A stretch of DNA of 64,000 nucleotides, from the NCBI RefSeq assembly GCF_003597395.2, contig NC_133772.1, positions 142,756,221 to 142,820,220 of the forward strand, written 5' to 3'. Within the stretch, counting starts at the first letter, position 1; each line of letters begins with the position of its first letter. Of this stretch, positions 10,509 through 21,719 are shown piece by piece. Both the position numbers and the translations under genes were made by a program. Below the pieces are notes generated by a model that saw nothing but the letters and a program-made list of their open reading frames with translations, searched no databases and was not told the origin of the DNA. This DNA is from Chelonoidis abingdonii (lineage: Eukaryota > Chordata > Testudines > Testudinidae).

Positions 10509-11165
10509 GAGTGCCTATCAAATTGAAAAATAAGATTTACAAGATGGTAATTAGACCTGCGCTTGTGTGTGGCTCTGAATGCTGGCCACTGAGGAAGAGA
10601 CTGGAACAGATCTTGAATAGATTGGAAATGAAAATGGGATGCTTCTGTAACCCACACACCTCCTGGGGGCGGTGCTGTGTCCCATCTAGTGGCACCGAGA
10701 TCACGTGAAGAGATTAATGAGTCTGCCCTACACCCTTAGCTCAGGGCTATGTGGCTTTTAGTTTATGCAGTAGAGGCTCATGCATTTAGCTTCAGTGGTC
10801 CCAGGTTTGATCCTGCCCACCAACAACCAGGGCTGTCGGTGTTACATTTGTTACAAGAATGGCCGATTTTCAGAACCAATAAAATGTAAAAGTGTGACGG
10901 TGCTACCAATTATAGAAAACCTGAGGGAATCCATGATTAGATGGTATGGGCCTGTGAAAAGAAGATCAGAAGAATATATGGGCAACAGGGTGTTAAAGAT
11001 AGAAGTAGCAGGTAGGAGAAGTGTTGGAAGACCCAAAACTAGATGGATGGATGTCATACAAAATGATCTGATTAACTGTAGAATTGCTAAGGATCTGTTT
11101 CAAGACAGACTGGAATGGAAAAGGACTCGAAGAAATGACCCCATATAGCCGGGACTGAGGCTAGA
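10509..11165 (+). pseudogene. C-terminal end of an RTE-type LINE reverse transcriptase, interrupted
   Basis: The first part translates with 'KNKIYKMVIRPALVCGSECW', a block found in RTE-clade RT proteins just downstream of the catalytic core. After an insertion (about 10646-10850) the frame resumes with 'RWYGPVKRRSEEYMGN', 'GRRSVGRPKTRWMD' and 'DRLEWKRTRRNDP', the characteristic C-terminal tail of RTE/BovB-like LINEs. The element then runs into a short 'gaagaag' simple repeat at 11164-11183, typical of RTE 3' ends. Only the last part of the ORF is present, so it is a 5'-truncated, dead copy. The assignment to RTE rather than another LINE clade is from memory of the family motifs. Confidence 0.7.
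10646..10855 (+). mobile_element. Short inserted element with TGTAAC...GTTACA ends and tRNA-like motif
   Basis: It interrupts the RTE frame. It begins TGTAACCC and ends GTGTTACA (10846) or TTGTTACA (10855), so its termini are short inverted repeats of TG...CA type. Inside, 'cttagctcagggctatgtgg' and 'cccaggtttgatcctgcc' resemble tRNA A- and B-boxes. I cannot decide between a tRNA-derived SINE and a very small LTR-type element, and no target-site duplication is clear. Confidence 0.45.
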
Positions 11166-11181
11166 AGAAGAAAGAAGAAGA

Positions 11182-11262
11182 AGCTGGCTTCCCTGCTGAA
11201 GGCTCATAATTAAAGGACTGGGCTAAATTAGCCTCTTGCTCAAGTGCAGCTCTGGAGTTATT
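11182..11262 (+). repeat. Right copy of the direct repeat bracketing the RTE fragment
   Basis: It starts 'agctggcttccctgctgaa' like 10421, followed by 'ggctcataattaaaggactg'. It directly follows the 'gaagaag' tail of the RTE element. Confidence 0.6.
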
Positions 11263-12299
11263 ACCATGGATTTCAACTTCTTGAGCTCTATTGAAGTACT
11301 GTACATTTACACCTATGTAAAGTGGTGCATGTAGGTCCACACTTGAGAACTAGAGATATGAGTGAAAGGTGATTCCATTAGTATAGATGTTAACAGTTAA
11401 ACCTCCTATAACAATTCAGAAATGACCATGAAGAAGCATGTGGTTTTACTGGCAAGGGTGTTCACTGCATTGGTACAAAATGAAAACATGAACATTTCAC
11501 ATTAACTTTTCCTCCCATTATTTCTACTCAGCGATAACAGAGCATTCCTGCAGTGTCATTGCTTTCAGTTTTGCTTTGCACAGAACAGGCATCTAGCATC
11601 CTGCTTAACAATTAGTCATGTTCAATGAGGGGTATCGATGCTTCGGGGACAGATGGGAAGCATGCCTCATGTTTTGCATTGCAACCAGATGTGAAACCAT
11701 TGACACGCCAGCTGGAAGCTTCACATGTTTGGCAGGGTTTAGAAAATGATGTGCATCTATGCAGTAGGGGTCAATTTAATGTTTAAAAGTAGATTAGCAT
11801 AATTCCTGTGGATTGTTTTTACTTTGTGTAGCCAGGCACAGAAATTCAGATGAGGGTCAGGAGGTTGATTTCTCGCCTGTGGTGTCGCTTGGGATGGTAG
11901 GACCTGCTCCTGTCTTCACAAGTCATGAACTCCTTGGAGGAGGATGTTCTCTCTGTTGTTTTGAGGGCTCAGTATCTCAAAATCCCTCACAGTCCCACTG
12001 CTCTCGTCCTATGCCTTGGGGTCTCAAGTGTTAGCAGAAGGGTTCTGCTGAGATTTGGCTCATAGAGGTCTGAAACCAGGCTAACACACAAGGTTAAAGA
12101 GACCATTCCAGGATGTCAACTTGGCTCACCATTCATCGGTTACAGAGGCTACTTCCCTCCTACGAGAAAACAATTCACAGGGTGAAGAATGATGGGGGTG
12201 GCCATTCGGGAGATATTTGGGAGGTGTATTTGCCCTACCCTGACAATCAGGAGCACTGACCCTTCCCTTCTCACCTTTGTCTTCTCTTTCATTCTCTGG
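11263..12299. other. No recognisable gene or repeat
   Basis: About 1 kb without recognisable coding, RNA or transposon structure. Short frames at 11813-12034 have no family resemblance I can name. Confidence 0.45.
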
Positions 12300-12553
12300 C
12301 TCCGGTCTACATTGCAATGGTGGCTGGCCCACGCCAGCTGACTTGGGGTCGGCTGTGAGGTGGTTCAATTGAAGTGTAGATGTTCAGGGTCGAGCTGAAG
12401 CCTGAGTTCTGGGACTCTCCCACCTTGTGGGGTCCAGCCCAACCCTGAAAGTCTAAATTGCAGTTCAACAACCCTGCAGCCTGAGCCCCGAGAGCCCCAG
12501 TCAGCTGGCACGGGCCAGCTGAGGATTTGTAATTGCAGTGTAGACACCAATTC
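12300..12553. mobile_element. MITE with 'gtctacattgcaa' inverted ends
   Basis: The left arm 'ggtctacattgcaatggtgg' followed by 'ctggcccacgccagctgact' is mirrored at the right by 'agtcagctggcacgggccag' and 'taattgcagtgtagac'. The arms are about 40 bp with few mismatches and about 160 bp lies between them. No transposase is encoded. The GTCTAC-type ends are like the Harbinger-related MITEs elsewhere in this window. Confidence 0.65.
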
Positions 12554-13245
12554 CAGCGGAGCCACTGGGGCCTGGATAAGGCACTAAGGGGGTGTAACCC
12601 TCACCCTCTACCTTTACCTACTTGCATGGCTGTGCCGAGCTTATCCAGATTGTGTGCGCAGGTGAACACAGGGTGGAGGGCTGAAATGTTTGATACTCTC
12701 CACCCCCCAAAAGCTGGGAGGGGTTGGTGTGTGAGGGTAGAGAGAGGCAGGGAGGGGCAAGGACTAGGTGGAGCTGTAGCTTCGCCCGGCCTCCTCCCAT
12801 TTTTATCTGCAGAGCTGGCGAGGTGTGAAGGGGAGTTTGATAATGGGCGAGGCAGTGAAACAGGAGCTATGAGGAATTGTGAGTCACAGGAATGTCTTTG
12901 GGTTGCAGTTCCTCTTTGCATTGATCTCTGGGGTGGTGTGGCCCTTATGCAGGGCTGACAGCAATCTCTCAGTGCCAACCTCGATGGTACAGGGGCTTTC
13001 CAACTTGTAATGTTACTGTGCTGGAGAGAATATCAGCTGAGCAGTTGGTGAAATGTGATTTTTGGGCATCAACATTTCTCTTACTATAAACAGCATTTCC
13101 TGCTTTTGTGGGGATTTCTATGTATTTTATTTCTTTCCTCACTTCAAACTTTTTTCCAAAGAAACTCATTGAGATGATTTCTGTGATCTTGAGAGACCCG
13201 CTAGGGAATGTGTCACCCATCAATTGTCATGAAATGACAGAAAGT
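12554..13245. other. No recognisable gene
   Basis: Moderately GC-rich DNA with overlapping frames on both strands (12533-12978) that lack domains. These look like chance open frames caused by low stop density, not a gene. Confidence 0.45.
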
Positions 13246-13548
13246 GAAGGATATAGAATCATGGGACTGGAAGGGACCTCGAGAGGTCATGTAGTCCAGT
13301 TCCCTGCCCTAGTGGCAGGACTAAGTATTATCTAGACGATTCCCTGACAGGTGTTTGTCTAACCTGCTCTTCAAAATCTCCAATGATGTATATTCCACAG
13401 CCTCCCTAAGCAATTTATTCCAGTGCTTAACCACCCTGACAGAAAGTTTTTCCTAATGTCCAACCTAAACCTCCCTTTCTGCAATTTAAGCCCATTGTTT
13501 CATGTCCTATCCTCAGAGGTTAATGAGAACAATTTTTCTCCCTCCTCC
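13246..13548 (-). mobile_element. CR1 LINE 3' end
   Basis: On the minus strand this is the CR1 ORF2 C-terminus and 3' end. The plus strand carries 'gggactggaagggacctcga', 'agtattatctagacga', 'cttcaaaatctccaatga' and 'aatttattccagtgcttaac', which are reverse complements of the conserved CR1 end. It is 5'-truncated, as most CR1 copies are. Confidence 0.8.
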
Positions 13549-13619
13549 TTGTAACAACTTTTTATGTACTTGTACTTTATGACATGACAACTTATGTCTG
13601 CCTAGTATGAAAATAAATA

Positions 13620-13880
13620 TATTAACCATAGGTAGGGCTCTGTTGTTACCTGGGGTTTGTGCAACCCAAAGCTCTTGGTAACTTTTACTCTGTGCAAGGA
13701 GGGGTCCAGGAAATAAATCCGGGGAGATACGGCCGCCTGACCGATAGATAGCTGGCACAAAACAGGACAACACAAGAGTGCTTTCACTTAAAGCTAAACT
13801 TTACTTAGTCTCAAGTACTTACACACGTCTGCAACAGGCTAGTAACACCCCCCCAACCCTTGATAATTACCAAATCTGGG
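13620..13880. mobile_element. Possible LTR fragment
   Basis: The segment has 'tgttgttacctggggtttgt', a possible polyadenylation block 'ggaaataaatccgg' and a poorly defined end near the CCCC run at about 13849. It looks like a piece of an LTR, but I cannot define both termini or a target-site duplication. Confidence 0.3.
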
Positions 13881-13904
13881 TGTGGCCCTTGAGTGGCACA
13901 GTGG

Positions 13905-14331
13905 CCCGTACGTCGTGTCTGTCACAGAGGTCATGGAAGTCATGGATTCCCTGACTTTCCTTAACATCTGTGACTTCTGCAGGGGCCAGTGTGGCTGACC
14001 CCAGGCTGCCCAAGCAGCTGGCTCTGGGGGCAGCTGCACAGGTGGCCCCTGGAACAGCCACACCAGCCACTGCTCCAGTGGCCTAGGCAGCAGCCCCAGG
14101 GTGGCTGGTGAAGCAGCCACTATACACCTTCCCTGGCCGTGGTTTGCAGCCAGCCATCCAGGGCCACTGATGCCACTGGCCCCATGAGCCCCCTCCAGCA
14201 GTGGCCACCCCCCTTCACCTCCAGGGCCCTCCCACCCAAGATTTAATCACAGGCTGTGAATTTCTGTTTATTGCCTGTGACCTATCTGTGACTTTTACTA
14301 AAAATACCCATGACTAAATCGTAGCCTTAAC
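13905..14331. repeat. Interspersed repeat with GC-rich core and 'gtgac/gtcac' inverted ends
   Basis: The left side contains 'cacagaggtcatggaagtc' and the right side 'ctatctgtgacttttact' and 'ccatgactaaatcgtagcc'. These ends are partly complementary, around a GC-rich core (14000-14240) with low-complexity 'cagcagcc' sequence. I think this is a MITE-like repeat, class undetermined. The open frames across the core (for example 14120-13839 minus) are compositional. Confidence 0.45.
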
Positions 14332-15385
14332 CATAGGTGATGTTTTAGAGAAAAGACACGGAGATGATACTGAAAAAAAGTATCTAAAGGAAAGTGTGGT
14401 CTGTAATTTGTAATGGGACTGGAACAAGAAGAGTTTTGATAACTCTAAATCCATGCTAAGAATGGGTCCTGAGAGCTCCAGTTTCTCTAGAGTAAACTTT
14501 GCTCCATGATTTCTTTGACAATCAGATCAAAGTCATGTAAGGCGCAGGCGCAATGGCATTGTGAGCTACACAGGAAAGGGAGATGAACAGTGATTAATTG
14601 TTAATGGTCAGATGAAAGACTCTTTTTAATTGACAAATTCAAGGTAAGTCCTTTTTCTTGTACATAATAAAAGAAAAAATGAGGTCTGATATTCTGGAGC
14701 ATAGAACTTCGGACACATGAAGGGCAGTTTTGCTAGGCATATTTATTATTCTTTGCAGGCCACCAGTAAAAGTCCAGTTTCAGACCTATTGGCTGTAGGA
14801 CAAGCCACTAAGAAGTCTAAGTATTGACAAACTGCCTTGGACACAGCAGCTTCCTGCACAAGGGAAGAAGAACTCTGGAGATCCTACTACTAGTATCGGA
14901 GTGACGATATCCTGTGAATAACTGGGCTGGTCCTGGGAGACAGGGGAAGTTTATATCTGTCCTTGTGGAAAGGACAATCCTACTGCAATATGAAGGGAGA
15001 CAAAAGGGCTTGTAATATTACCTGCCAGTATTGAAATGAAATAGCACAGAAAGCCTCTGGAACTGTATCTTGGGTGTGCCGTTCTTTGTCACTGTGGAGC
15101 AGAATTGTCTTTGTCCAGGGTGAGAAATATGAACATCTCTATAATCTAGATGACAAAAGTGCAGTGTACTTCTCTGAAGTCTGGAGTAGTTGAGTAAAGC
15201 ACCCAACATTGCTAAATACTCTCTAGACCTCAGGTGTTATTTAATAAGGAGAAATAGAATGTGGTAGAGATGCAATAGTGTAAATTTGGGGGAAAAAGAA
15301 ATCAAGTGGCAGATTGTACTGCCCTGAATAGTATCTTGTTGTATATGTTTCTAAGTGATTTATATGTTCCCATTGCTGTAGTACC
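14332..15385. other. No recognisable gene
   Basis: No repeat or coding region is recognised in this interval. Frames are short and without domains. Confidence 0.45.
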
Positions 15386-15493
15386 AGACTGCATCACATT
15401 CTTCAAGTAGTTTTCCTCACAGTGCCAGTGGGGCAGGGCAGCTCGGTTATCAGCATTTTACAGTTCAGAAACTGAGGCACAGAGAGGGGGTAA

Positions 15494-16032
15494 GGGCTTG
15501 TCTACATGGGGACACTCAGGAAAATTAATCTGAATTAACTTTTAAAGTGGATTAGTTAAACTGCATTAAACTCCTTTGTGGACACTCTTATTCAGAATTA
15601 AAGTGAACTTAATTTGATTTAGTTTAATTTTTTAAGTGAATTAAGCGATATTGAATTAAGTCCACTCTGAGGGCAGGTCTACACTAGAAACTTGCATTGG
15701 CCCAGCTGCACCAATGATGAAGACATTGTAGGCCAATGGGAGAGAGCTCTACCTCCACCTCTGTGAGAGGAGGTACCTATGTTGGTGGGAAGCTCTTTTG
15801 CCGACATGCTGTCTACATGAGGAGGGTAAAGTTCGTAGAAGTACGTGGCTCAGGGGTGTGGATTTTTCACACCCTTGAGAAATATACAGTAGTTATACTG
15901 AAGTAGACATGGTCTAAACTGGAATAAGAGCTCCCACTCAGGGATTTAATGTGGTTTAACTGATCCACTTTAAATTCACAGTTTTAGTGAATTCAGATTA
16001 ATTTTCCTGAGTGTCCCTGTGTAGACAAGCCC
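15494..16032. mobile_element. Harbinger-like (Chompy-type) MITE, outer copy
   Basis: The termini are GGGCTTGTCTACAT and GTAGACAAGCCC, flanked by TAA at 15491-15493 and 16033-16035. The inverted repeat continues inward for over 40 bp ('ggaaaattaatctgaatt' against 'aattcagattaattttcc'). A 3-bp TWA duplication with GGGC ends is the PIF/Harbinger pattern, and MITEs of this kind are known from archosaurs and turtles. It has no coding capacity and must have been moved by a transposase from elsewhere. It carries another MITE at 15671-15914. Confidence 0.85.
15671..15914. mobile_element. Harbinger-like MITE, inner copy nested in the outer MITE
   Basis: It starts GGGCAGGTCTACACTAG and ends GTAGACATGGTC, degenerate inverted ends, flanked by TGA (15668-15670) and TAA (15915-15917). 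It is the same family as 27459-27753, which keeps better ends. It shares 'gtctaca' terminal logic with the outer MITE but has a different interior. Confidence 0.75.
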
Positions 16033-16100
16033 TAAGTGACTTGTCCAAGATTATACAGGAAGTCTGTGTCAGAGCAGAGACTCAAACATGGGTCTCCCCC

Positions 16101-16850
16101 CATACCAGATGGGACAGTATATGGAGTCAAGTACTACTCAGTGTGAGTAAGGGTATCACAATTTGGCCTTACCAAGCAGTTGTCAAAAGTATGGCCTCCA
16201 GATTAAACTCTGGTGTGAGCAGCTCTAGAATGGGGCCTGGTTATGTCCGTGGTGCATTTTAGTGGAAAGTCCTCGATTTTGTGCATTACCAGAAAACGGA
16301 AGATCCTGAGGACCAGATTCTGTACTCAAGTTTAGTTCAGAGAGGAGCTCTCATGATCAGTGGCTGCAGGTTTGTTTTAGTTTTGGTGGTGCCCAGAACA
16401 GGTCCAAGTCCCACGCTCCCCCATCTGCCTTGTAAGCTGATACACATTTTTTAAAATAATGTAAAAATGGACTGGAAACAGTAAGCATTTAACAGTTTCC
16501 CTATATTGCATAATATCATTATCGTAAGAAAAAATATCTAATGAAGAGTATGAACTTTATTAATACTCCTAAATATGGAAACAACCAAGCACTCCTGGAT
16601 CAATAACCCTCAAAAGCAAAAAGCTCTGTCTAGTTTGCTATTAGACTGCAACCACATAAATCTTGATAGCCAAGACTGATGAAAACATCTTCTCTTATCT
16701 TTCAGATTTGCCACATCTTTCTTTTGTATAATTTCAGTTTGCAAACTGGCTGTCGGACTCAGGCCGTCACTTGATGAATTGCCCTTTTGTTCTTTTTCTC
16801 TGGGTAACTTTATTAAGAATTTATCCATTGTTGATTATTACTACACAAAA
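16101..16850. other. No recognisable gene
   Basis: Unremarkable DNA without recognised features. It leads into the G-rich minisatellite. Confidence 0.45.
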
Positions 16851-17880
16851 TTAATGGGTGGGGCCGAGGATTTTGGAGTGTGGGAGAAGGCTCAGGGTAG
16901 GACAGAGGGTCAGGGCTCTGGAGTGCGGGGGTCAGGGCTGCAGGGTGGGGCTGGGGATGAGGGGTTTACGGTGCAGGAGGAGGCTCAGGGCTGAGGTCCG
17001 GGGGATGAGGGCTCTGGCTAGGGCTGAGAGTTCTGGGGTGGGGCTGGGGATGAAGGTTGGAGTGCAGGGGTCAGGACTGTGGGGTGGAGCCAGGGATGAA
17101 GGGTTCACAGTGCAGGAGGAGGCTCAGGGCTGAGGTCCGGGGGATGAGGGCTCTGGCTAGGGCTGAGAGTTCTGGGGTGGGGCTGGGGATGAAGGTTGGA
17201 GTGCAGGGGTCAGGACTGTGGGGTGGAGCCAGGGATGAAGGGTTCACAGTGCAGGAGGAGGCTCAGGGCTAGGGCAGAGGACTGGGGTTGTGGGGGTGAG
17301 GGCTATGGCGGGGGATGAGAGTTCAGGGTGGGGCTGAGGGGTTTGAGGTGTGGCAGGGACTTGGGCAGAGGGTTGGAGTGTGGGGGTCAGGCTGCAGAGA
17401 GGGGCCGGGGATGAGGGGTTTACGGTGCAGGAGGGGGCTCAGGGCTGGGGTCTGGGGAGTGAGGGCTCTGGCTAGGGCTGAGAGTTCTGGGGTTGGGCTG
17501 GGGATGAGAGTTGAAGTGCAGGGGTCAGGGCTGTGAGGTGGAGCCAGGGATGAAGGGTTCACAGTGCAGGAGGGGTATCAGGGCTGGGGCAGAGGATTGG
17601 GGTTGGGGGGGGTGAGGGTTATGGTGGGGGATGAGAGTTCTGGGTGGGGCTGGGGTTGAGGGGTTTGAGGTGTGGGAGGGGCTTGGGCAGAGGGTTGGAG
17701 TGTAGGGGTCAGGGCTGTGGAGTGGGGCCGGGGATGAAGTGTTCATGGCGCAGGAGGGGGCTCAGGGCTGGGGCAGAGGGTTGGGGTGTGTGTGGGCAGG
17801 TAAGGGCTCTGGCTGGGGGGTTGGGCTCTGGAGTGGAGCTGTGCTGGGGATGAGGAGTTCAAACTTTAGGGTGCAGCAGG
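16851..17880 (+). repeat. G-rich minisatellite
   Basis: The whole interval is built from variants of 'gggctcagggctgggg', 'gtgcaggagg', 'ggggatgagggg' and 'tctggggtgggg'. A 139-bp unit repeats in tandem: 'aggctcagggctgaggtc' begins at 16981 and 17120, and 'aggctcagggc' again at 17259, and the intervening sequence is almost identical. Later copies to 17880 are more diverged. Since 139 is not a multiple of three, each copy shifts frame, so the long frames here are by-products. Confidence 0.9.
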
Positions 17881-18310
17881 GAGCTTCCCCACAACACGAC
17901 ACTCACCCAAGCCCCAGGCTGCTGCTCAGGAGGTCCAGACAGGGTAAGCCCCCTCGGAGTTGCCTGCCAGGGGGAGGCTGCCATACCGCTGTGCCTCCTC
18001 CCTCTGCAGGCACATCAGTCAGCCTGCTGCTGGCGCCGCTCCCTTAACTGGCAGCGGCCCGCGAGTGGGTGTAGCGTGGAGCTGCAGGGGGCAATCACCC
18101 AGGGCGCAGGTGAGGCAGGGATGCTCAGGGAAGGTGCACAGGGGTGGCAGGCAGGGCGAGAGGATGCTCTGGAGGAGGCACGTAGGGGTGGTGGGTGGGG
18201 CCAGAGGAGACACCTGGCCCTGGACATTGGTGGAGCTAGGCCCCCGGGGCCCTGAATTTGCTCGAGCACGGGCACCATGGGCTGATACAGCTCGCTGCCC
18301 CTGCTCATGA
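17881..18310 (+). other. GC-rich flank of the minisatellite
   Basis: GC-rich DNA with a 'ctggcagcggcccgcgag' block and G-rich tracts. Frames exist on both strands, but composition explains them. It may be part of the same composite repeat as the minisatellite. A similar 'ttggcagcgccacc' block flanks the C-rich array at about 60617. Confidence 0.4.
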
Positions 18311-19285
18311 TGCAGACAGGACAGGTCTATTGTGTTTTTCTTCAGGTTCAGAGTTTACTGTAATTCTTCTGGCTTTGTGAAATGAAAAAATAGTGATTAT
18401 AGTTGCTAAGAGCCTGAATTGCCTGGTAAATAAATCACGATGATTAAAATTGTTTTGACTTTGCAGTTTGCAAATACCTATCCCATCAAATCAGCGCTCT
18501 AAATTCAACTGAATTTTAATATTTGTGATTATGCACATCTATTTCTTTACATTCTGTTGGTGGGGCAAAAAAATGCAATCACGCTGTGATTCAAAGTGCT
18601 TTACTGTGCTACTGAAATAGCTAAAAAGGATCTTACTGCAATATTGTGAGACACCAGGAAGAATTTTGTCCTATCTGACTTTGAAAAGAGTATATTCTTT
18701 GAAAATAATGACTTGAGCTATTCTCTATTTACTTTACCTCCTTCAACTAAGGTATCACTTCACAAATATTTTCCATGGCAAGTAGAACTAATTTTAGATT
18801 CTTGAAAAGATTCGTGATCCAGGGAGCTGGAAATTTAAAAGGGAAAAAGGGAATGGTTGCTGTGCCTTTAACTTGCATGTGTTTTGAAAGCTGTGAAGTA
18901 GTTATACCTGTGATCAAAGAACCACTTCTGTACGGGAATGATTGGTGCTATTTTCCTCTTGAACACGAACAATTTTGAAAAGGATTAGAGCCTTTAATGT
19001 GGCAGCAGTGTACACTTTAAAAGGATTAAGTCGTAGCTGGAATTAAAATAAGCACTGCATGCTGCCATTGGCCTCAGAAGATGAGCACCATTGCCCTGAA
19101 GGGTGGACATGAACAATTTCCTTTTCACCCTCAAGTTATCTCAAATAACTTTCTCATTCCAGAGCATTTCAATCATCATTATGCCTAGATGGGGGATGTC
19201 CCAGCCATGGGGTAATGGTATTTTTCTGCCTTCTTATATTGGCTCCCCTTCCAGAAAGGAGAGTCCAGTCACTTTATTTGGCATT
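18311..19285. other. No recognisable gene
   Basis: AT-rich DNA without a feature I can support. Confidence 0.45.
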
Positions 19286-19560
19286 GCCCTGTGGGCAGAC
19301 CTCTCTGGGGAAGGATGGTCTACGGGATACCGTGTTGGACTAGGATTGGGGCCTGGATTCAGTTCTCTGCAAAGCACAGACTCCCTGTTTGACCTTGGGT
19401 CACTTACTCTCTCTGTACCTCTGTTCCCCATCTATACAATGGGAGTCCTACTTTCCTACCTCACTCGGGCAGGAAGGATAATGCACATTAATAATTATGA
19501 GGCATTTGGAGGCTATGGTGCTGAGGGCCATATAAATACCTTAGATGGAAAGTCACAGCT
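19286..19560 (+). repeat. MIR (CORE-SINE), plus strand
   Basis: MIR motifs occur in order: 'tgaccttgggtcacttactc', 'cctctgttccccatctata', 'caatgggagtcctac' and 'ggataatgcacattaa'. The upstream part at 19320-19350 ('gataccgtgttggactagga') is a plausible tRNA-related head. The open frame at 19103-19597 overlaps this repeat and is not a gene. Confidence 0.75.
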
Positions 19561-19955
19561 ACCCAGCTGTGGTGGACTTCCGGCTCCTCACTTTTAGGTA
19601 GGTTTGACCCGGCTTCTTCTCTCGACGCTAGTCTGACTGGCCTGGATTCCACTCAGGTCAGGGCTATTTCTGGGCTGGCCGAGCCTCTCCATTGCAGTAG
19701 TTGTCCTCCCAACATATTTGGTAATGGCAGTTACAACCAATCCATTTCAGAGCTGTCCCTCACTTGTTGTCTTTAGCTCTTCCCTTGTGAACAGTCTGGG
19801 GAACAACTCTTCATTGCAAACAGGCGGGCCTCAAAAAACACGAGACTAAGAATGTGGACTTTTTAAGGCCAATTTCTAACTGAATAGAACTCAGAAACTA
19901 ATTAGCAGATTTACCTGAACATCTGCAGAAATTCAAGCTTTACTCAGGTTTCTGA

Positions 19956-20212
19956 GTGGTAGCCATGTTAGTCTGTATCAGCAAAAAGAATGAGGGGTAC
20001 TTGTGGCACCTTAGAGACTAACAAATTTATTTGAGCATAAGCTTTTGTGGGCCACAGCCCACTTCATCGGATGCATGCAGTGGAAAATACAGTAGGAAGA
20101 GATATATATATACACAGAGAACATGAAAAAGTGGGTGTTGCCACACCCACTTTATAATGAGAGTGATCAGTTAAGGTGAGCTATTATCAGCAGGAGAGAG
20201 AACCCTCAGAGA
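19956..20212 (-). mobile_element. Terminal fragment of a second Penelope-like family
   Basis: The plus strand shows 'gtagccatgttagtctgta', 'gtggcaccttagagactaac', 'gcccacttcatcggatgcat', an AT dinucleotide run at about 20103-20113, and 'gagtgatcagttaaggtgag'. This is the end of a turtle Penelope-like family related to the elements at 39954 and 56891. Only the terminal region is present. Confidence 0.65.
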
Positions 20213-21719
20213 TCAATAGCTGAAAATGTATTTCATACAAAAATAGTGTTGAACCCCACCTTAAAGGCAAAATTGACCCCACACTTGCTCCTCCATAATG
20301 CATTCATGATGTCTCCAGAGAAGGCTTTTTTTGCAGTCATTGTCCTGACTAGAACTAGGAGTGGGCTATGTGTAATGCAAGGTTCAGACTGGCATGCATA
20401 TTTACCAGTTTGACTAGAAAGTTCTAGAACACTTTTTAGACAAACGTTACCGATGTATAACCGATTGTCTAGGAATCAGCACACGAGGAGGAACCATGAG
20501 TGGGCCCAGTGTGTTTTAGGCTGTTTGCAAAAGGAATAAAGAAAATTTCCAGCAAAAATTGTGTGATTAAAAAAAAGTGTCAGTTTGAAAGAGCTTATTA
20601 TAAACTTTCCAGAACTTCAAATTGTACAACACACATAGAATCCCTGATTAGACAAAAATTATAATCCACTGTTCATTCTACTAAAACTCATGCAGGTACC
20701 ATTCTTTCCGCTACCAAATTGAAACAGACACTCTCCTCAATCACTGTGGTGCTGGCAATATATAATAAGCACCCTGCAAAGGGTAGAGATGTTGTTGGGA
20801 AGTGCTTAGGATGGAGTGTCTGTGGCTTTTTGCCACAAAGGAAAATATATTTTATGTATGGAACTGGCTATAAAAATCTGATTTTCCCGCAGCACTTAAA
20901 GGCAGATGAGCCTAGGCATGCTATTGTAACCTATCATATCACATTCTTGATTTAGTTTGTTTTTAACAGACCATCCTAAGAATGACCTGGGGTTTCTGAA
21001 TGTTTTTCATTATATACAAAGAGCAAACAGATATTCTCAGGTAGAATTTTCTTTATAATGGATTGAGTGCCAGAAAATACAGTAGGAAAATATCTGAGGC
21101 AGCACCTGGGAAAGGGGGCTTTGTGTGCCCTGGGTGGCTGATGCAATTGAAATGAATACTTAAGGGTTGCCTGTCTCTGCAGACGGCAGGTGACTTCAAT
21201 ATTTAAAAGTACAATACACAGAAAATGAAGAGAAGACAAGTATGTAGTTCAGTTTATAACTGAATATTGCCAACACATTACATTAAAAATCATGAGATTA
21301 TGATTTTTTTTTTTAAATCTTGGATTTATTTGCCTTTTTTTTTTTTTTTATTCTTCAGAGTCCCTCAAGGTCATGTTTTCATGTATTTCTCTGATAGAAA
21401 TATTTTTAAATGAAAAGTTTAAACAATTAGCTACCATTAATCATTTCCCTAGCAACACACAGAAGATACTGGCTGACATTAAAGCTATGGGTATTTCCAA
21501 AAGGCTTTTGTTGCCTCAAGGGGTTAACTTTTTGTGGTATCTGAGATCTAAACTCTTTCTTCCCTGTGTGTCTTAAAGCTTATAATGAGGGGAAAGCCAC
21601 CATTTCCTCTCTGGGGGCTTAGAATAATCAGCCTTTGACTCCTTACAAGCAATGCTTTGTGCTGTTAGCTACAGTTGTTCTTTGGTGAAGGTACAGGCTG
21701 ATATCTCAGTTTCTATCAT
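20213..21719. other. Unrecognised DNA with poly-T tracts
   Basis: No gene is recognised. Two T-rich tracts occur at about 21304-21315 and 21335-21350, and are not clearly linked to a retroposon tail. Confidence 0.45.

Larger units (their letters stand above)
15386..16100 (-). repeat. MIR (CORE-SINE), split by a MITE
   Basis: The two flanks join to give the minus-strand MIR core: 'gcattttacagttcagaaac' with 'tgaggcacagagaggggg' on the left, and 'gtgacttgtccaagattata' with 'caggaagtctgtgtcagagc' on the right. The inserted MITE (15494-16032) sits exactly between them with a TAA duplication, so the MIR was present first. Confidence 0.8.

Noticed and set aside
12533..12978. Overlapping frames of 141 and 125 codons on opposite strands
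   Set aside because: No domain, no family resemblance and mirrored openness suggest composition rather than a gene.
16858..17272. Repeated Gly/Arg-rich frames
   Set aside because: They are products of the 139-bp tandem repeat, whose period shifts the frame at each copy.
19103..19597. 164-codon frame
   Set aside because: It overlaps a MIR element and has no recognisable protein feature.
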